64,000 bases of DNA from positions 980,001 to 1,044,000 of the forward strand of contig NZ_CP041402.1 in NCBI RefSeq assembly GCF_007018905.1, written 5' to 3'. This DNA is from Tardiphaga sp. vice304 (GTDB lineage: Bacteria > Pseudomonadota > Alphaproteobacteria > Rhizobiales > Xanthobacteraceae). Positions 42,232 to 52,735 of the stretch are shown here, piece after piece (the stretch's first letter is position 1; every line of letters begins with the position of its first letter). Both the position numbers and the translations under genes were made by a program. Under the pieces are notes generated by a model that saw nothing but the letters and a program-made list of their open reading frames with translations, searched no databases and was not told where the DNA came from.

Positions 42232-43686
42232 CTATCTCGGCAGCGTCGTGGTTCCCATCAGCGCCTGATCGATCGCACGCGCGCACAGCCGGCCTTCGCG
42301 GATCGCCCACACCACCAGCGACTGGCCGCGGCGCATGTCGCCGGCGGCGAACACCTTGGGCATCGAGGTCTGGAAGTCGGTGAGCGCGGCACGGACGTTG
42401 CCGCGCGGATCAAGCTCCACGCCGAGCGACTTCACCATGCCCTCGTGGATGGGATGCACGAAGCCCATCGCCAGCAGCACCAGATCGGCCTTGAGTTCGA
42501 ATTCGGAGCCCGGGATCGGCTTGAACTTGTCATCGACCTGCACGCAGTTGAGCTTCTCCACCTTGCCGTGGCCGGTGAAGCTCCGCGTCAGCACGGCGAA
42601 TTCGCGGCGCGCTCCTTCGGCCTGGCTCGACGAGGTCCGCATCTTCAGCGGCCAGTTCGGCCAGGTCATGCCCTTGTCCTCATGCTCCGGCGGCGCCGGC
42701 ATGATCTCGAGCTGGGTGACCGACAGCGCGCCCTGGCGGAACGAGGTGCCGATGCAGTCCGAGCCGGTGTCGCCGCCGCCGATCACCACGACATGCTTGC
42801 CGGTGGCGAGGATCTCGGCGCGCTCGCCGAGCGGCTCTTCGCCGACGCGGCGGTTCTGCTGCGGCAGGAAGTCCATCGCGAAATGGACGCCCGGCAAGGC
42901 GCGGCCGGGGATCGGCAGATCGCGGCCGGCTTCTGAGCCACCGGTCAGGGCCACGGCGTCGTATTTCTTCACCAGCTCGGCGGGGTCGATCGCGCCCGGC
43001 GTGTCGCCGCCCACGGGAGAATTATAGTGGAAGGTGACGCCCTCCGCTTCCATCTGCGCGACGCGGCGGTCGATGACGTGCTTTTCCATCTTGAAGTCGG
43101 GAATGCCGTAGCGCATCAACCCGCCGGCCTTGGCAAACTTCTCGTAGACGTGGACGTCATGGCCGGCGCGCGCCAGCTGCTGCGCGCAGGCGAGGCCTGC
43201 GGGGCCGGAGCCGACCACGGCAATGGTGCGGCCGGTCTTATGCGGCGCGATCTCCGGCTTCAGCCAGCCGTTCTCCCACGCCTTGTCGGCGATGGCGCAT
43301 TCGATGGTCTTGATGGTCACCGGGTTGTCGTCGATGTTGAGCGTGCACGACGCCTCGCACGGCGCCGGACAGATCCGGCCAGTGATCTCCGGGAAATTGT
43401 TGGTTGAGTGCAGGTTGCGCGACGCCTCTTCCCAGTTGCCGTTGTAGACGAGGTCGTTCCAGTCCGGGATCTGGTTGTTGACCGGGCAGCCCGGCGTGCC
43501 CGGCAGCACCGAACCGGTGCCGTGGCAATACGGAATGCCGCAATTCATGCAGCGCGCAGCTTGGTCCTTCGTTTCCTTCTCGTCCAGCGGAATGACGAAT
43601 TCGCCATAGCCCTTGAGGCGCTCGGAAACTGGCGCGTACTTGCGATCGTGACGATCGATCTCGAGAAAACCTGTGATCTTGCCCAT
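42232..43686 (-). CDS. gltD: Glutamate synthase small subunit
   Basis: A 484-residue NADPH-binding flavoprotein. The N-terminal region carries the Fe-S cysteines (C46, C49, C54, C67 in [13 protein letters not shown] and GCPVNN) and further cysteines at [12 protein letters not shown]-binding [12 protein letters not shown] is near residue 157, NADPH-binding [12 protein letters not shown] near 298, and [16 protein letters not shown] lies near the end. It feeds electrons from NADPH to GltB to make two glutamates from glutamine and 2-oxoglutarate. It follows gltB on the same strand, with a REP-like repeat in the 147-base gap. Confidence 0.97.
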   Translation of the reverse strand: MGKITGFLEIDRHDRKYAPVSERLKGYGEFVIPLDEKETKDQAARCMNCGIPYCHGTGSVLPGTPGCPVNNQIPDWNDLVYNGNWEEASRNLHSTNNFPEITGRICPAPCEASCTLNIDDNPVTIKTIECAIADKAWENGWLKPEIAPHKTGRTIAVVGSGPAGLACAQQLARAGHDVHVYEKFAKAGGLMRYGIPDFKMEKHVIDRRVAQMEAEGVTFHYNSPVGGDTPGAIDPAELVKKYDAVALTGGSEAGRDLPIPGRALPGVHFAMDFLPQQNRRVGEEPLGERAEILATGKHVVVIGGGDTGSDCIGTSFRQGALSVTQLEIMPAPPEHEDKGMTWPNWPLKMRTSSSQAEGARREFAVLTRSFTGHGKVEKLNCVQVDDKFKPIPGSEFELKADLVLLAMGFVHPIHEGMVKSLGVELDPRGNVRAALTDFQTSMPKVFAAGDMRRGQSLVVWAIREGRLCARAIDQALMGTTTLPR

Positions 43687-43720
43687 GACGACTTACTGCC
43701 CCAAACGGTCTCTAGCTGTT

Positions 43721-43814
43721 CGTCATTGCGAGGAGCTCTTGCGACGAAGCAATCCAGCTCTTGCGGAGTTCGCGGCCTCTGGATTGCCGCGTCGCTTCGC
43801 ACCTCGCAATGACG
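43721..43814. repeat. REP-like inverted repeat between gltB and gltD
   Basis: CGTCATTGCGAGG and CCTCGCAATGACG enclose a nested hairpin. The same family is at 1-67. It lies in the transcribed gap of the gltBD operon. Confidence 0.88.
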
Positions 43815-43833
43815 GCGAGTTTATTGTTGCGTG

Positions 43834-46800
43834 TTACGCCCCGATCGCGAGTTTCGGGATGGCGTTTGCTGCGGCCTGCAATTCCTTCAGGGCGCGGCGA
43901 TATTCCATCGGCATCACCTTGCGGAATTTCGGCAGCCAGGTTTTCCAGTCCGCGAGGATCATGGCGGCCTTGGCCGAGCCGGCATATTTCGCGTGACGCG
44001 AGATCAGCACGTGCAGCCGCTCGATGTCCTCGCCGAGCAAATTGGCAAACACATCGACCTGGCCGCTGGCGTCGAGATCGCCGGTCTGGTGGAACGCGCC
44101 GGACTTGAGCATCTCGGCATCGACCACCGGTTCCAGTTCAACCATCGACATGTTGCAGTGCTTGTCGAAGCCACCATCCTCATCGAGCACATAGGCGACG
44201 CCGCCGGACATGCCGGCCGCGAAGTTGCGCCCGGTCTTGCCCAGCACCACGACGATGCCGCCGGTCATGTATTCGCAGCAATGGTCGCCGGCGCCCTCGA
44301 CGACCGCGACCGCGCCGGAATTGCGCACCGCAAAGCGTTCGCCGGCGATGCCGCGGAAGTAGCACTCGCCCTCGATCGCGCCGTACATCACGGTATTGCC
44401 GACGATGATCGACTCTTCCGGCACGATGCCGGAATGCGCCGGCGGCCGCACGATGATCTTGCCGCCCGACAGGCCCTTGCCGACATAGTCGTTGCCTTCG
44501 CCTTCGAGATCGAAGGTGACGCCGCGCGCCAGCCACGCGCCGAAGGCCTGGCCGGCGGTGCCCTTCAGCGACACCTTGATGGTGTCGTCGGGCAGGCCGG
44601 CATTGCCATAGATCTTCGCGACCCGGCCGGACAGCATCGCGCCGGCCGAACGGTTGGTGTTGTTGATCTCGATGTCGATCTTCACCGGCGCGCCGCGGTC
44701 GAGCGCCGGCTGTGCTTGCGCGATCAGCTCACGGTCGAGCACGTGTTCGAGGTGATGATCCTGCAGTTCCGAATGGTAGATGGTCTGGCCGGGCAGCGCC
44801 TTCTGCTTGACGAACAGCTTCGAGAAATCGAGACCCTTGGCCTTCCAGTGCGACACCAGCGTCGACTGGTCGATCATCTGGGTCTGGCCGACCATCTCGT
44901 TGAAGGTGCGGTAACCCAGCGTGGCCATGATCTCGCGGACTTCCTCGGCGACGAAGAAGAAGTAGTTGATGACGTGTTCGGGCTGTCCGGTGAAGCGCTT
45001 GCGCAGCACCGGGTCCTGCGTGGCGACGCCGACCGGGCAGGTGTTGAGATGGCACTTGCGCATCATGATGCAGCCGGCCGCAATCAGCGGCGCGGTGGCG
45101 AAGCCGAACTCGTCGGCGCCGAGCAGTGCGCCGATCACGACGTCGCGGCCGGTACGGAAGCCGCCATCGACCTGCACGACGATGCGCGAGCGCAGCCGTT
45201 CGCGCACCAAGGTCTGGTGGGTTTCGGCGAGGCCGATTTCCCATGGGGAGCCCGCGTGCTTGATCGAGGTCAGCGGCGAGGCGCCGGTGCCGCCTTCGAA
45301 GCCGGCGATGGTGACGTGGTCGGCGCGCGCCTTGGCAACGCCCGCCGCGACCGTGCCGACGCCGATTTCCGACACCAGTTTGACCGAGACCATGCCCTCC
45401 GGATTGACGTTCTTGAGGTCATAGATCAGCTGCGCGATGTCTTCGATCGAATAGATGTCGTGGTGCGGCGGCGGCGAGATCAGGCCGACGCCGGGCGTGG
45501 AATGCCGCACGGCCGCAATCGTCGCGTCGACCTTGTGGCCGGGCAACTGGCCGCCTTCGCCGGGCTTGGCGCCCTGCGCCATCTTGATCTGCATCATGTC
45601 GGAATTGACGAGATATTCCGTGGTGACGCCGAACCGGCCGGAGGCGACCTGCTTGATCGCCGAACGCATCGAGTCGCCATTGGCCATCGGCTTGTAGCGA
45701 TCCGACTCCTCGCCGCCTTCGCCGGTGTTCGACTTGCCGCCGATCCGGTTCATGGCGATCGCCAGCGTGGTGTGCGCCTCGCGCGAGATCGAGCCATAGC
45801 TCATCGCGCCGGTGGCAAACCGCTTGACGATGTCGGCGGCGGATTCGACCTCCTCCAGCGGCACCGGCTTGCGCTTTTCGTCCTCGGCGGTCTTCAGCTT
45901 GAACAGGCCGCGCAGCGTCAGCAGACGCTCGGACTGTTCGTTAAGGATTTTTGCAAAGGCGCGGTAGCGCTCCAGCGAATTGCCGCGCACGGCATGCTGC
46001 AGCGTCGAGACCGATTCCGCGGTCCAGGCGTGGTCCTCGCCGCGGGTGCGGTAGGCATATTCGCCGCCGACATCGAGCGCGGTCTTGTAGATCTGGATGT
46101 CGCCGAACGCCTCGGTGTGGCGGCGCACGGTCTCTTCCGCGATCTCCGGCAGGCCGACGCCCTCGATCTGGGTGTGGGTTCCGGTGAAGTACTTGGCGAC
46201 GAACTCGGCCTTGAGACCGACGGCGTCGAAGATCTGCGCGCCGCAATACGACTGGTAGGTCGAGATGCCCATCTTCGACATCACCTTCAACAGGCCCTTG
46301 CCGATCGACTTGATGTAACGCTTCACCAGCTCGTAGTCGTCGAGCGGGGTCGGCAACTTGTCCTTCATCCCGATGATGGATTCGAAGGCCAGATAGGGGT
46401 TGATCGCTTCGGCGCCGTAGCCGGCGAGACAGGCGAAGTGATGCACTTCGCGCGGCTCGCCGGATTCGACGACGAGGCCGACCGAGGTGCGCAGGCCGGT
46501 GCGGATCAAATGATGATGCACGGCGGCGCAGGCCAAGAGCGACGGGATCGGGATACGGTCCGAGCCGGCCATGCGGTCGGACAGGATGATGATGTTGACG
46601 CCTTCGCGGACGGCGGCTTCGGCGCGCGCGCAGAGTTCATCCAGCACATGCTCGAGGCCTGCCGCGCCGAAGCCGGCATGGAAGGTGGTGTCGAGCGTGC
46701 ACGAGACGAAGTGCGACTCGGCGACGTCGGAGATCGAACGGATCTTTTCCAGATCCTGGTCGGTGAGGATCGGCTGCCGCACTTCGAGGCGCTTGGTGCC

Positions 46801-48591
46801 GTCGGTGCCGCCCTTGAGGTCGAACAAATTGGGCCGCGGTCCGATGATCGAGACCAGGCTCATCACCAGCTCTTCGCGGATCGGATCGATCGGCGGGTTG
46901 GTGACCTGCGCGAAGTTCTGCTTGAAATAGGTGAATAGCGGCTTCGGCTTGTCGGACAAAGCCGAGATCGGCGCGTCATTGCCCATCGAGCCCGAGGCTT
47001 CCTCGCCCAGGGCCGCCATCGGCGTCATCAGGATGGACACGTCTTCCTGGGTATAGCCGAACGCCTGCTGCCGATCGAGCAGCGGCAGGTTGGAGCGCTG
47101 GCCCTTGGCGGGGGCGTCAGGCAGTTCTTCCAGCACGATCTGGGTGCTCTTCAGCCAGGCGGCATAGGGATGCATGGCGGCCAGCGAGGCCTTGATCTCG
47201 TCGTCCGGGATCAGGCGGCCCTGTTCGAGATCGACCAGCAGCATCTTGCCGGGCTGCAGCCGCCATTTGGTGATGATGTCCTCTTCGGGAATCTTCAGCA
47301 CGCCCATTTCGGACGCCATCACGATGCGGTCGTCGCGGGTCACGAGATAGCGCGCCGGACGCAGGCCATTGCGGTCGAGCGTGGCGCCGATCTGGCGGCC
47401 GTCGGTGAAAGCGAGCGCGGCCGGGCCGTCCCACGGCTCCATGATCGCGGCGTGATATTCGTAGAACGCGCGGCGCTGCTCATCCATCAGGGGGTTGCCG
47501 GCCCAGGCTTCCGGAATCATCATCATCACGGCGTGCGGCAGCGAGTAGCCGCCCTGCACCAGGAATTCGAGGCCGTTGTCGAAGCAGGCGGTGTCGGACT
47601 GGCCCTCATAGGAGATCGGCCACAGCCGGCTGATGTCCTTGCCGTACAGCTTGGAGTGGATCGAGGCCTGGCGCGCGGCCATCCAGTTGGTGTTGCCGCG
47701 CAGCGTGTTGATCTCGCCATTATGCGCGACCATGCGGTAAGGATGCGCCAGCGACCAAGTCGGGAAGGTGTTGGTCGAAAAGCGCTGATGCACCAGCGCC
47801 AGCGCGCTCTCGAAATCATATTCGTGCAGGTCGGCATAATAGCTGCCGAGCTGGTCGGCGAGGAACATACCCTTGTAGATCACGGTGCGGCACGACAGCG
47901 AGCAGGCGTAATAGCCTGCGAGCCTCCGGTCGCGGCGCTGGTAGATGGCCTGCGAGATCGACTTGCGCAGGATGTAGAGCCGGCGTTCGAAGTCGTCTTC
48001 GGAGCTGATCGGCGCGTCGCCGCGGCCGATGAAAACCTGCATGTTGGCGGGTTCGGTCGGCTTCACGGTCTCGCCGAGCGAGGAATTGTCGGTCGGCACC
48101 ACGCGCCAGCCGAGCAGCACCAGGCCCTCGGCCCGGATCTCGTCGGCAATGATGCCCTTGATGACCTGGCGCCAGGACGTGTCGCGCGGCATGAACAGCG
48201 CGCCGATCGCGTAGTTGCCGGGCTCGGGCAGCGTGAAGCCGAGCTCGGTCGCCTTGCGGGCGAAGAACTTGTGCGGGATCTGCACGAGGATGCCGGCGCC
48301 GTCGCCGAACCGCGGGTCGGCGCCGGTGGCGCCGCGGTGCTCCAGATTGCACAGGATGTTGATCGCGTCGGCCACGATCTGGTGCGACTTCACGCCCTTG
48401 ATATTGGCAATGAAGCCGACGCCGCAGGCATCTTTTTCCTGCGACGGATCGTACAAACCCTCGGCCTCCGGCCGCCAGGTATGCAGCTCGCGCGGATATT
48501 GCTCGGTTTTGATAGCCGGGTCTTTCGACAATGCGTCGGCCGACAGCATGCCGGTTTCGATCGTCTGGCGCTCGTGCTTTGACCCGCTCAT
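43834..48591 (-). CDS. gltB: Glutamate synthase large subunit
   Basis: A 1585-residue protein. The Ntn-type glutaminase catalytic cysteine is C56 in KDACGVGF, so a 55-residue propeptide is removed on maturation. The N-terminal amidotransferase domain is followed by the central domain, the FMN/3Fe-4S synthase domain ([17 protein letters not shown] and [15 protein letters not shown], whose cysteines are for the 3Fe-4S cluster) and the GXGXG beta-helix C-terminal domain. With GltD it is the GOGAT of nitrogen assimilation. It has a 550-base upstream region with two hairpins close to the start. Confidence 0.97.
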   Translation of the reverse strand: MSGSKHERQTIETGMLSADALSKDPAIKTEQYPRELHTWRPEAEGLYDPSQEKDACGVGFIANIKGVKSHQIVADAINILCNLEHRGATGADPRFGDGAGILVQIPHKFFARKATELGFTLPEPGNYAIGALFMPRDTSWRQVIKGIIADEIRAEGLVLLGWRVVPTDNSSLGETVKPTEPANMQVFIGRGDAPISSEDDFERRLYILRKSISQAIYQRRDRRLAGYYACSLSCRTVIYKGMFLADQLGSYYADLHEYDFESALALVHQRFSTNTFPTWSLAHPYRMVAHNGEINTLRGNTNWMAARQASIHSKLYGKDISRLWPISYEGQSDTACFDNGLEFLVQGGYSLPHAVMMMIPEAWAGNPLMDEQRRAFYEYHAAIMEPWDGPAALAFTDGRQIGATLDRNGLRPARYLVTRDDRIVMASEMGVLKIPEEDIITKWRLQPGKMLLVDLEQGRLIPDDEIKASLAAMHPYAAWLKSTQIVLEELPDAPAKGQRSNLPLLDRQQAFGYTQEDVSILMTPMAALGEEASGSMGNDAPISALSDKPKPLFTYFKQNFAQVTNPPIDPIREELVMSLVSIIGPRPNLFDLKGGTDGTKRLEVRQPILTDQDLEKIRSISDVAESHFVSCTLDTTFHAGFGAAGLEHVLDELCARAEAAVREGVNIIILSDRMAGSDRIPIPSLLACAAVHHHLIRTGLRTSVGLVVESGEPREVHHFACLAGYGAEAINPYLAFESIIGMKDKLPTPLDDYELVKRYIKSIGKGLLKVMSKMGISTYQSYCGAQIFDAVGLKAEFVAKYFTGTHTQIEGVGLPEIAEETVRRHTEAFGDIQIYKTALDVGGEYAYRTRGEDHAWTAESVSTLQHAVRGNSLERYRAFAKILNEQSERLLTLRGLFKLKTAEDEKRKPVPLEEVESAADIVKRFATGAMSYGSISREAHTTLAIAMNRIGGKSNTGEGGEESDRYKPMANGDSMRSAIKQVASGRFGVTTEYLVNSDMMQIKMAQGAKPGEGGQLPGHKVDATIAAVRHSTPGVGLISPPPHHDIYSIEDIAQLIYDLKNVNPEGMVSVKLVSEIGVGTVAAGVAKARADHVTIAGFEGGTGASPLTSIKHAGSPWEIGLAETHQTLVRERLRSRIVVQVDGGFRTGRDVVIGALLGADEFGFATAPLIAAGCIMMRKCHLNTCPVGVATQDPVLRKRFTGQPEHVINYFFFVAEEVREIMATLGYRTFNEMVGQTQMIDQSTLVSHWKAKGLDFSKLFVKQKALPGQTIYHSELQDHHLEHVLDRELIAQAQPALDRGAPVKIDIEINNTNRSAGAMLSGRVAKIYGNAGLPDDTIKVSLKGTAGQAFGAWLARGVTFDLEGEGNDYVGKGLSGGKIIVRPPAHSGIVPEESIIVGNTVMYGAIEGECYFRGIAGERFAVRNSGAVAVVEGAGDHCCEYMTGGIVVVLGKTGRNFAAGMSGGVAYVLDEDGGFDKHCNMSMVELEPVVDAEMLKSGAFHQTGDLDASGQVDVFANLLGEDIERLHVLISRHAKYAGSAKAAMILADWKTWLPKFRKVMPMEYRRALKELQAAANAIPKLAIGA

Positions 48592-48640
48592 CTTCGTCCT
48601 CTCAACCCCGAAGGGCTTTGTACCCCCGAGGGGGCTCTAC
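48592..48640 (-). promoter_or_regulatory. gltB leader hairpins near the ribosome-binding site
   Basis: On the minus strand, CCCCC-TC-GGGGG (48623-48634) and AAGCCCTTCGGGGTT (48604-48618) lie just 5' of the GAGGAC ribosome-binding site. They could control translation or decay. The rest of the 560-base gap up to 49150 shows no gene that I can support; it is probably promoter and leader for gltB and for the divergent gene. Confidence 0.4.
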
Positions 48641-49150
48641 ATCCTCGTCGGCGCACCTTGGGCGGTCGCGGAACCCGTCGCGAACCCTGCGGGGCCACCG
48701 CTCGCACGCCGCGAGCCTCGATTTCAAGAATTCAGGCGGTGGTGCCCATCGTCCCCGGCGGCCACCTCGCGCACTGTCGTCCTGGGCGCCGTCAATCTGC
48801 CCGCATATTTTGCAATCCCTGTGCCGGGATTGCCTCAAATTGCGACAGCTATGCTGTCATAACTCTGACCTTGCCAAATTTTTTTCTATCATACAAGCGC
48901 GCGCGAGTCAGGGCTTGCAACGTTCCGTATCGGGAATTGCGTTCGTTTCCGGATGGCGAATTGTCCGGCAGCGCCCTGTTCCAGCCCGCGTAGGGTCCCC
49001 CGACCGCCCGAGGTCGGCCGTATCGCGGCCCATTTCAACGCACAGCTTGCGGCTCGTTCGCATGGCACCGGGGTATCGGCGCCGGCGGCGAAGCGGGCGC
49101 GTCCAGGGGAAGGGCAGCGTTCGGGCGCGGGGGCGTCAAAGGAGCTTGCG

Positions 49151-49999
49151 ATGAAACTGTTCATAGGATGGGTGGCGACCGCGGGCGTGCTGGTCACCAC
49201 CGCCGCGGAGGCACAGGTGCCGGCGCCGTACCGGCTGGGCATGGGTGCCGCGGTCACGGTGTCCGATGTCGGCGGTCCCTATGCGGCGCTGCCGCCGGAC
49301 CTGCCGCCCGGTTACGGCCCGTCGCGCTATGCGCCGGTGCCTTACACGCTGTCGGTGCTGCCGCCACGGGAGATTTTTGCCATCGCGCGCGAGACGGGAT
49401 TTGAGCCGCTCGGCGTGCCGCAGCAGCGCGGCCTGGTCTACACGCTGTCGGCGATCAATGTGGACGGCGAGGATGGCCGGCTGGTGATCGACGCCCGTAC
49501 TGGCCGCATCCTGCGCTTCATGCCGGCCTATCGCCTGCGGGACCGGATGGGCGAGGAGACCGTCGTCACCTACGGACCGGCGGCGGCGATGCCGGAACTG
49601 CCGCAATATCGCCGTCCGCAGCCGGGCGTACCATCTCGCGAAGGCGCCGTGCCGCGCGAGGCGGTCCCCCGGGTCGCCAGCCGGACGCCGGCTGCCGTGC
49701 CGCTGCCGAAGAAGTCGCCTGCCAAGGCCGTGGCTACGCCGGCCAAGCCGGTTACGCCGGCGGTGCCGGTCGCAGTGACGCCGCCGGTTGCGGCGCCGGC
49801 CGCGCCTGTCGAGCAGCAGGCGGTCGTGGCACCCAAGCCGGATGAGTTGCGGGTGATCCCGATGACGGCCACACCGCCGGCCGCGACCGAGACGCCGGCC
49901 GCTCCCACGGTTGCTGCACCGGCGACCGAGGCGAAGCCGGCTACGCCGCCCGCCGCTGAGGTCACCCCGGCCGCGCCGCCAGTGCAGGGCGTCGAGTAG
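49151..49999 (+). CDS. Secreted PepSY-like protein with Pro/Ala-rich tail
   Basis: A 282-residue protein. A signal peptide (WVATAGVLVTTAAEAQ) precedes a Pro-rich segment, a PepSY-like domain at about residues 70-125 (REIFAIARETGFEPLGVPQQRGLVYTLSAINVDGEDGRLVIDARTGRILRF) and then about 150 residues of Ala/Pro/Val-rich low complexity. PepSY-type domains inhibit or sense peptidases, but only the fold is suggested here. GGAG precedes the ATG at 49151. It is divergent from gltB. Confidence 0.75.
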   Translation: MKLFIGWVATAGVLVTTAAEAQVPAPYRLGMGAAVTVSDVGGPYAALPPDLPPGYGPSRYAPVPYTLSVLPPREIFAIARETGFEPLGVPQQRGLVYTLSAINVDGEDGRLVIDARTGRILRFMPAYRLRDRMGEETVVTYGPAAAMPELPQYRRPQPGVPSREGAVPREAVPRVASRTPAAVPLPKKSPAKAVATPAKPVTPAVPVAVTPPVAAPAAPVEQQAVVAPKPDELRVIPMTATPPAATETPAAPTVAAPATEAKPATPPAAEVTPAAPPVQGVE

Positions 50000-50020
50000 A
50001 ACCAGCCTCGCCGTGCGCTT

Positions 50021-50161
50021 CTTCCTTCTCCCGTAGTGGGAGAAGGAAGCGCGGACGAAGTCCGCGACGGATGAGGGGGAGCTGCGGGGTTCGGAGCTTG
50101 CGGCTACCCCTCACCCGACCGCGCTGGCGCGCGGCCACCCTCTCCCACAAGGGGAGAGGGA
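50021..50161. repeat. REP-like inverted repeat (CCTTCTCCC family)
   Basis: TTCCTTCTCCCGTAGTGGGA with GAAGGAAGCGCGG at the left and CACCCTCTCCCACAAGGGG AGAGGG at the right, with GCGGACGAAGTCCGC in between. It lies between the convergent PepSY-like and Hsp20 genes. Confidence 0.85.
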
Positions 50162-50193
50162 AGAATGCCTCCGGGCTTCGGATGAGCTCACGG

Positions 50194-50226
50194 TAATAAA
50201 AAGCGCCCCGGTTTCCCGGGGCGCTT
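50194..50226 (-). terminator. Rho-independent terminator of the Hsp20 gene
   Basis: AAGCGCCCCGG and CCGGGGCGCTT are perfect 11-base arms around a 4-base loop; on the minus strand the stem is followed by TTTTATTA. Confidence 0.88.
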
Positions 50227-50260
50227 CGATGTTACGCAACTTCAGCCGACAGCCATCCGC

Positions 50261-50752
50261 TTACGCAGCGACCTTGCTGGCCGAACCATCCACCACCTGC
50301 GGGGCCGAGACGGCGCTCGTGGTGCTGATCGGAATGCTGCGCGGCTTCTTGGCTTCCGGGATCTCGCGCACGAGATCGACGTGGAGCAGGCCGTTCTCGA
50401 GCGAGGCGTTCTTGACCTGCACGAAATCGGCGAGCTGGAAGGCGCGCTCGAAGGCGCGGGCGGCGATGCCGCGGTAGAGTACCTCGGCCTGCGGCGCGGC
50501 GTTCTCGTTGGCGGCCTTCTCGCCCTTGATCGTCAGGGTGTTTTCCTTGGCGACGATGGAGAGCTCGTTCGGCGCAAAGCCGGAAACCGCGACGCTGATG
50601 CGGTAATCGTTCTCGCCGGTGCGCTCGATATTATAGGGCGGATAGCCCGGTGCGCTGGTATCGGCGGCGCGACCGGACTGGTCGAGCAGCGAGAACAACC
50701 GATCGAAGCCGACGGTGGAACGATAGAAAGGGGTGAGATCGTAAGTGCGCAT
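50261..50752 (-). CDS. Small heat-shock protein Hsp20
   Basis: A 163-residue alpha-crystallin-type chaperone. The N-terminal arm is MRTYDLTPFYRSTVGFDRLF, then the crystallin domain (YNIERTGENDYRISVAVSGFAPNELSIVAKENTLTIKGEK through HVDLVREIPEAKKPRSI). The conserved A-x-x-NGLL motif reads ASLENGLLHVDL, and a C-terminal I-x-I-type motif is present as IPIS. It binds unfolding proteins in large oligomers. Start MRTYDL is typical of the Bradyrhizobium class A group. A ROSE-like leader lies directly upstream. Confidence 0.95.
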   Translation of the reverse strand: MRTYDLTPFYRSTVGFDRLFSLLDQSGRAADTSAPGYPPYNIERTGENDYRISVAVSGFAPNELSIVAKENTLTIKGEKAANENAAPQAEVLYRGIAARAFERAFQLADFVQVKNASLENGLLHVDLVREIPEAKKPRSIPISTTSAVSAPQVVDGSASKVAA

Positions 50753-50850
50753 GATAGTCCTCCATTGAGCGACTGTTGAATAACCCGCCCGCCAAATCGG
50801 GCCGGGCCTGCTTTCGTGCAGCCTAGATCAGGCCTGCACGAAGGTGATAT
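50753..50850 (-). ncRNA. ROSE-like RNA thermometer leader of the Hsp20 gene
   Basis: On the minus strand, TCGCT (50772-50768) can pair with AGGA of the Shine-Dalgarno (50761-50758) with the G left as a bulge, which is the U-Y-G-C-U/AGGA hallmark of ROSE elements. Two further hairpins lie upstream: CGTGCA/TGCACG (about 50815-50840) and CCCGCCCG/CGGGCCGGG. ROSE elements are known before Bradyrhizobium hsp20-type genes and melt with heat to allow translation. Confidence 0.72.
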
Positions 50851-50945
50851 GGATGGGTCAAGGCGGTCTTCAAGATCGTCCGTCCAAAATTTTTGTTTCC
50901 CTCCATCCCCTTGAAATTCTGTCGATTTCACCACTGGTCCCGCTC

Positions 50946-51893
50946 ATGACGCTCGTCTCGATCCCGGCCAATCCCGTCCCCGACAGCGTCGTGTCCGGCA
51001 CCATCACGACGCCGGACGGCGTCGATTTGCGGTTCGCGCGCTGGCCGGCGACGTCCGGTCGCCGCGGCACGGTCTGCGTGTTCTCGGGACGCGGCGAATG
51101 TATCGAAAAATACTTCGAGACGGTGCGCGACCTGCGCGACCGCGGCTTCGCGGTGGCGATGATCGACTGGCGCGGCCAGGGCCATTCGGCGCGGGCGCTG
51201 CGCGATTTTCGTAAAGGTTACGTCCGCAGCTTCAGCGAGTTCGAAATCGACGTCGAGGCCTTCGTGCAGCAGATCGTGCTGCCGGATTGCCCGCCGCCTT
51301 ATTTCGCGCTGGCGCATTCGATGGGCGGCGCGGTGATGCTGCGCGTGGCGCATGCCGGCAAGCGCTGGTTCGACCGCATGGTGCTGTCGGCGCCGATGGT
51401 CGATCTGCCGGGCAGCCGCACCTCTTTCGCGGCGCGCGCGCTGCTGCGGGTGATGCGGCTGACCGGGCAGGGCGGCAATTATGTGCCGGGCGGCGGCGCA
51501 TCATTGGTCGGCACCGCGCCGTTCAACGGCAACCAGCTCACTTCGGATGCGCTGCGCTACGCCCGCAACGCCGCGCTCTACCAGGAAGATCCGACGCTCG
51601 GCATCGCGTCGCCGACGGTGGCCTGGGCCGATACCGCCTTTGCGGCGATGCACGGCTTTCGCGCGCCGGACTATCCGGCGAGGATTCGGCAGCCGATCCT
51701 GATGATGGCCGCCGGCAACGACACGGTCGTGTCGACCGCGGCGATCGAGGAATTCGCCTATCATCTGCGCGGCGGCGCGCATCTGGTGATTCCCGGTGCC
51801 CATCACGAAATCCTGCAGGAGCAGGACCGTTTTCGCGGCCAGTTCTGGGCGGCATTCGACGCCTTCGTGCCGGGTACGGCGGCGTTTACTTAA
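50946..51893 (+). CDS. Alpha/beta-hydrolase (lysophospholipase-like)
   Basis: A 315-residue serine hydrolase. The nucleophile elbow is AHSMGGAV near residue 122, and the oxyanion region reads CVFSGRGECIEKY. The acid is probably D263 or nearby in GNDTVVS, and the His is in GAHHEIL near residue 295. This is the Hydrolase_4/monoglyceride lipase group (PldB-like). There is no signal peptide, so it is likely cytosolic or membrane-surface. ATG 50946 is preferred to the longer frame. LysE follows 9 bases after the stop, so the two may be one operon. Confidence 0.9.
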   Translation: MTLVSIPANPVPDSVVSGTITTPDGVDLRFARWPATSGRRGTVCVFSGRGECIEKYFETVRDLRDRGFAVAMIDWRGQGHSARALRDFRKGYVRSFSEFEIDVEAFVQQIVLPDCPPPYFALAHSMGGAVMLRVAHAGKRWFDRMVLSAPMVDLPGSRTSFAARALLRVMRLTGQGGNYVPGGGASLVGTAPFNGNQLTSDALRYARNAALYQEDPTLGIASPTVAWADTAFAAMHGFRAPDYPARIRQPILMMAAGNDTVVSTAAIEEFAYHLRGGAHLVIPGAHHEILQEQDRFRGQFWAAFDAFVPGTAAFT

Positions 51894-51902
51894 GGAGCAT
51901 CC

Positions 51903-52535
51903 ATGCTCGGCATTCATTCGCTCTGGCTGTTCGTGCTTTCCGGCGTGTTGCTCAACATCACGCCGGGGCCGGACACGGCCTATATCGTCGGGCGCAGCGC
52001 GCAGATCGGCTGGCGCGGCGGTGCGGCGGCCGCACTCGGCATCAGTGCGGGATGCCTGGTGCATGTGTTCGCCGCGGCGATCGGACTGTCGGCGCTGCTG
52101 GCGGCGTCGTCACTGGCTTTCACCGCGATTAAATGGATCGGTGCGGCCTATCTGATCTATACGGGCATCAAGATGCTGCTGACGCAGGCGGCATCGCCGG
52201 CCACCGTGACCGTGCCGCGTGCGACAACGTTGCGCCAGGTGTTCTGGCAGGGCGCGTTGACCAATGCGCTGAACCCGAAGGTGGCGTTGTTCTTCCTCGC
52301 CTTCCTGCCGCAATTCGTCGATGCCGCCGCGCCCGGCAAGGCGCTTGCCTTCGTCGTGCTCGGGCTGATCTTTATCGGCACCGGCACATTATGGGGGCTG
52401 GGTGTGGCGGCGTTCGCGGCGAAGGCCGCCGGCCGGATCCGGCAGTCCGGCCGCGCGCTCGTCTGGCTCAACCGCGCGCTCGGCGCGATGTTCATCGGGC
52501 TCGGCGTCCGCGTCGCGATGCTGCAGGCACGCTGA
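51903..52535 (+). CDS. LysE-family amino-acid exporter
   Basis: A 210-residue RhtB/LysE translocator with about six membrane helices. The family hallmark NITPGPDTAYIVGRS is at the N-terminus (helix 1 plus the GPD motif), and TNALNPKVALFFLAFLPQFV is near residue 118. It exports amino acids or related metabolites; which one cannot be told. It lies 9 bases after the hydrolase gene, so co-transcription is likely. A REP-like repeat follows. Confidence 0.93.
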   Translation: MLGIHSLWLFVLSGVLLNITPGPDTAYIVGRSAQIGWRGGAAAALGISAGCLVHVFAAAIGLSALLAASSLAFTAIKWIGAAYLIYTGIKMLLTQAASPATVTVPRATTLRQVFWQGALTNALNPKVALFFLAFLPQFVDAAAPGKALAFVVLGLIFIGTGTLWGLGVAAFAAKAAGRIRQSGRALVWLNRALGAMFIGLGVRVAMLQAR

Positions 52536-52565
52536 CCCACACACCAAGCGCAGGCCTCTCAATCC

Positions 52566-52696
52566 ACCTCTCCCCAGCGGGGAGAGGTCGGCGCGCAGCG
52601 CCGGGTGAGGGGACACAGGTTTGTCGAGGGCGCGCAGCCCCCTCACCCGTCTTCAAGCTAAAGCTTGAAGCCGACCTCTCCCCGGTGGGGAGAGGT
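52566..52696. repeat. REP-like inverted repeat (CCTCTCCCC family)
   Basis: ACCTCTCCCCAGCGGGGAGA and ACCTCTCCCCGGTGGGGAGA at the ends with a TTCAAGCTAAAGCTTGAA palindrome inside. It separates convergent lysE and tauE genes. Confidence 0.85.
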
Positions 52697-52735
52697 GATA
52701 AAACATGACCGCCTGCGTCTGAGGCATGACTGTCG

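Noticed and set aside
43831..46938. A 1035-codon plus-strand open frame
   Set aside because: It lies wholly opposite gltB, whose motifs are intact. High GC makes long antisense frames common; it shows only Asp/Arg/Gly-rich low complexity.
48602..48838. A 78-codon frame upstream of gltB on the minus strand
   Set aside because: Arg-rich with no ribosome-binding site; better explained as leader or promoter DNA.
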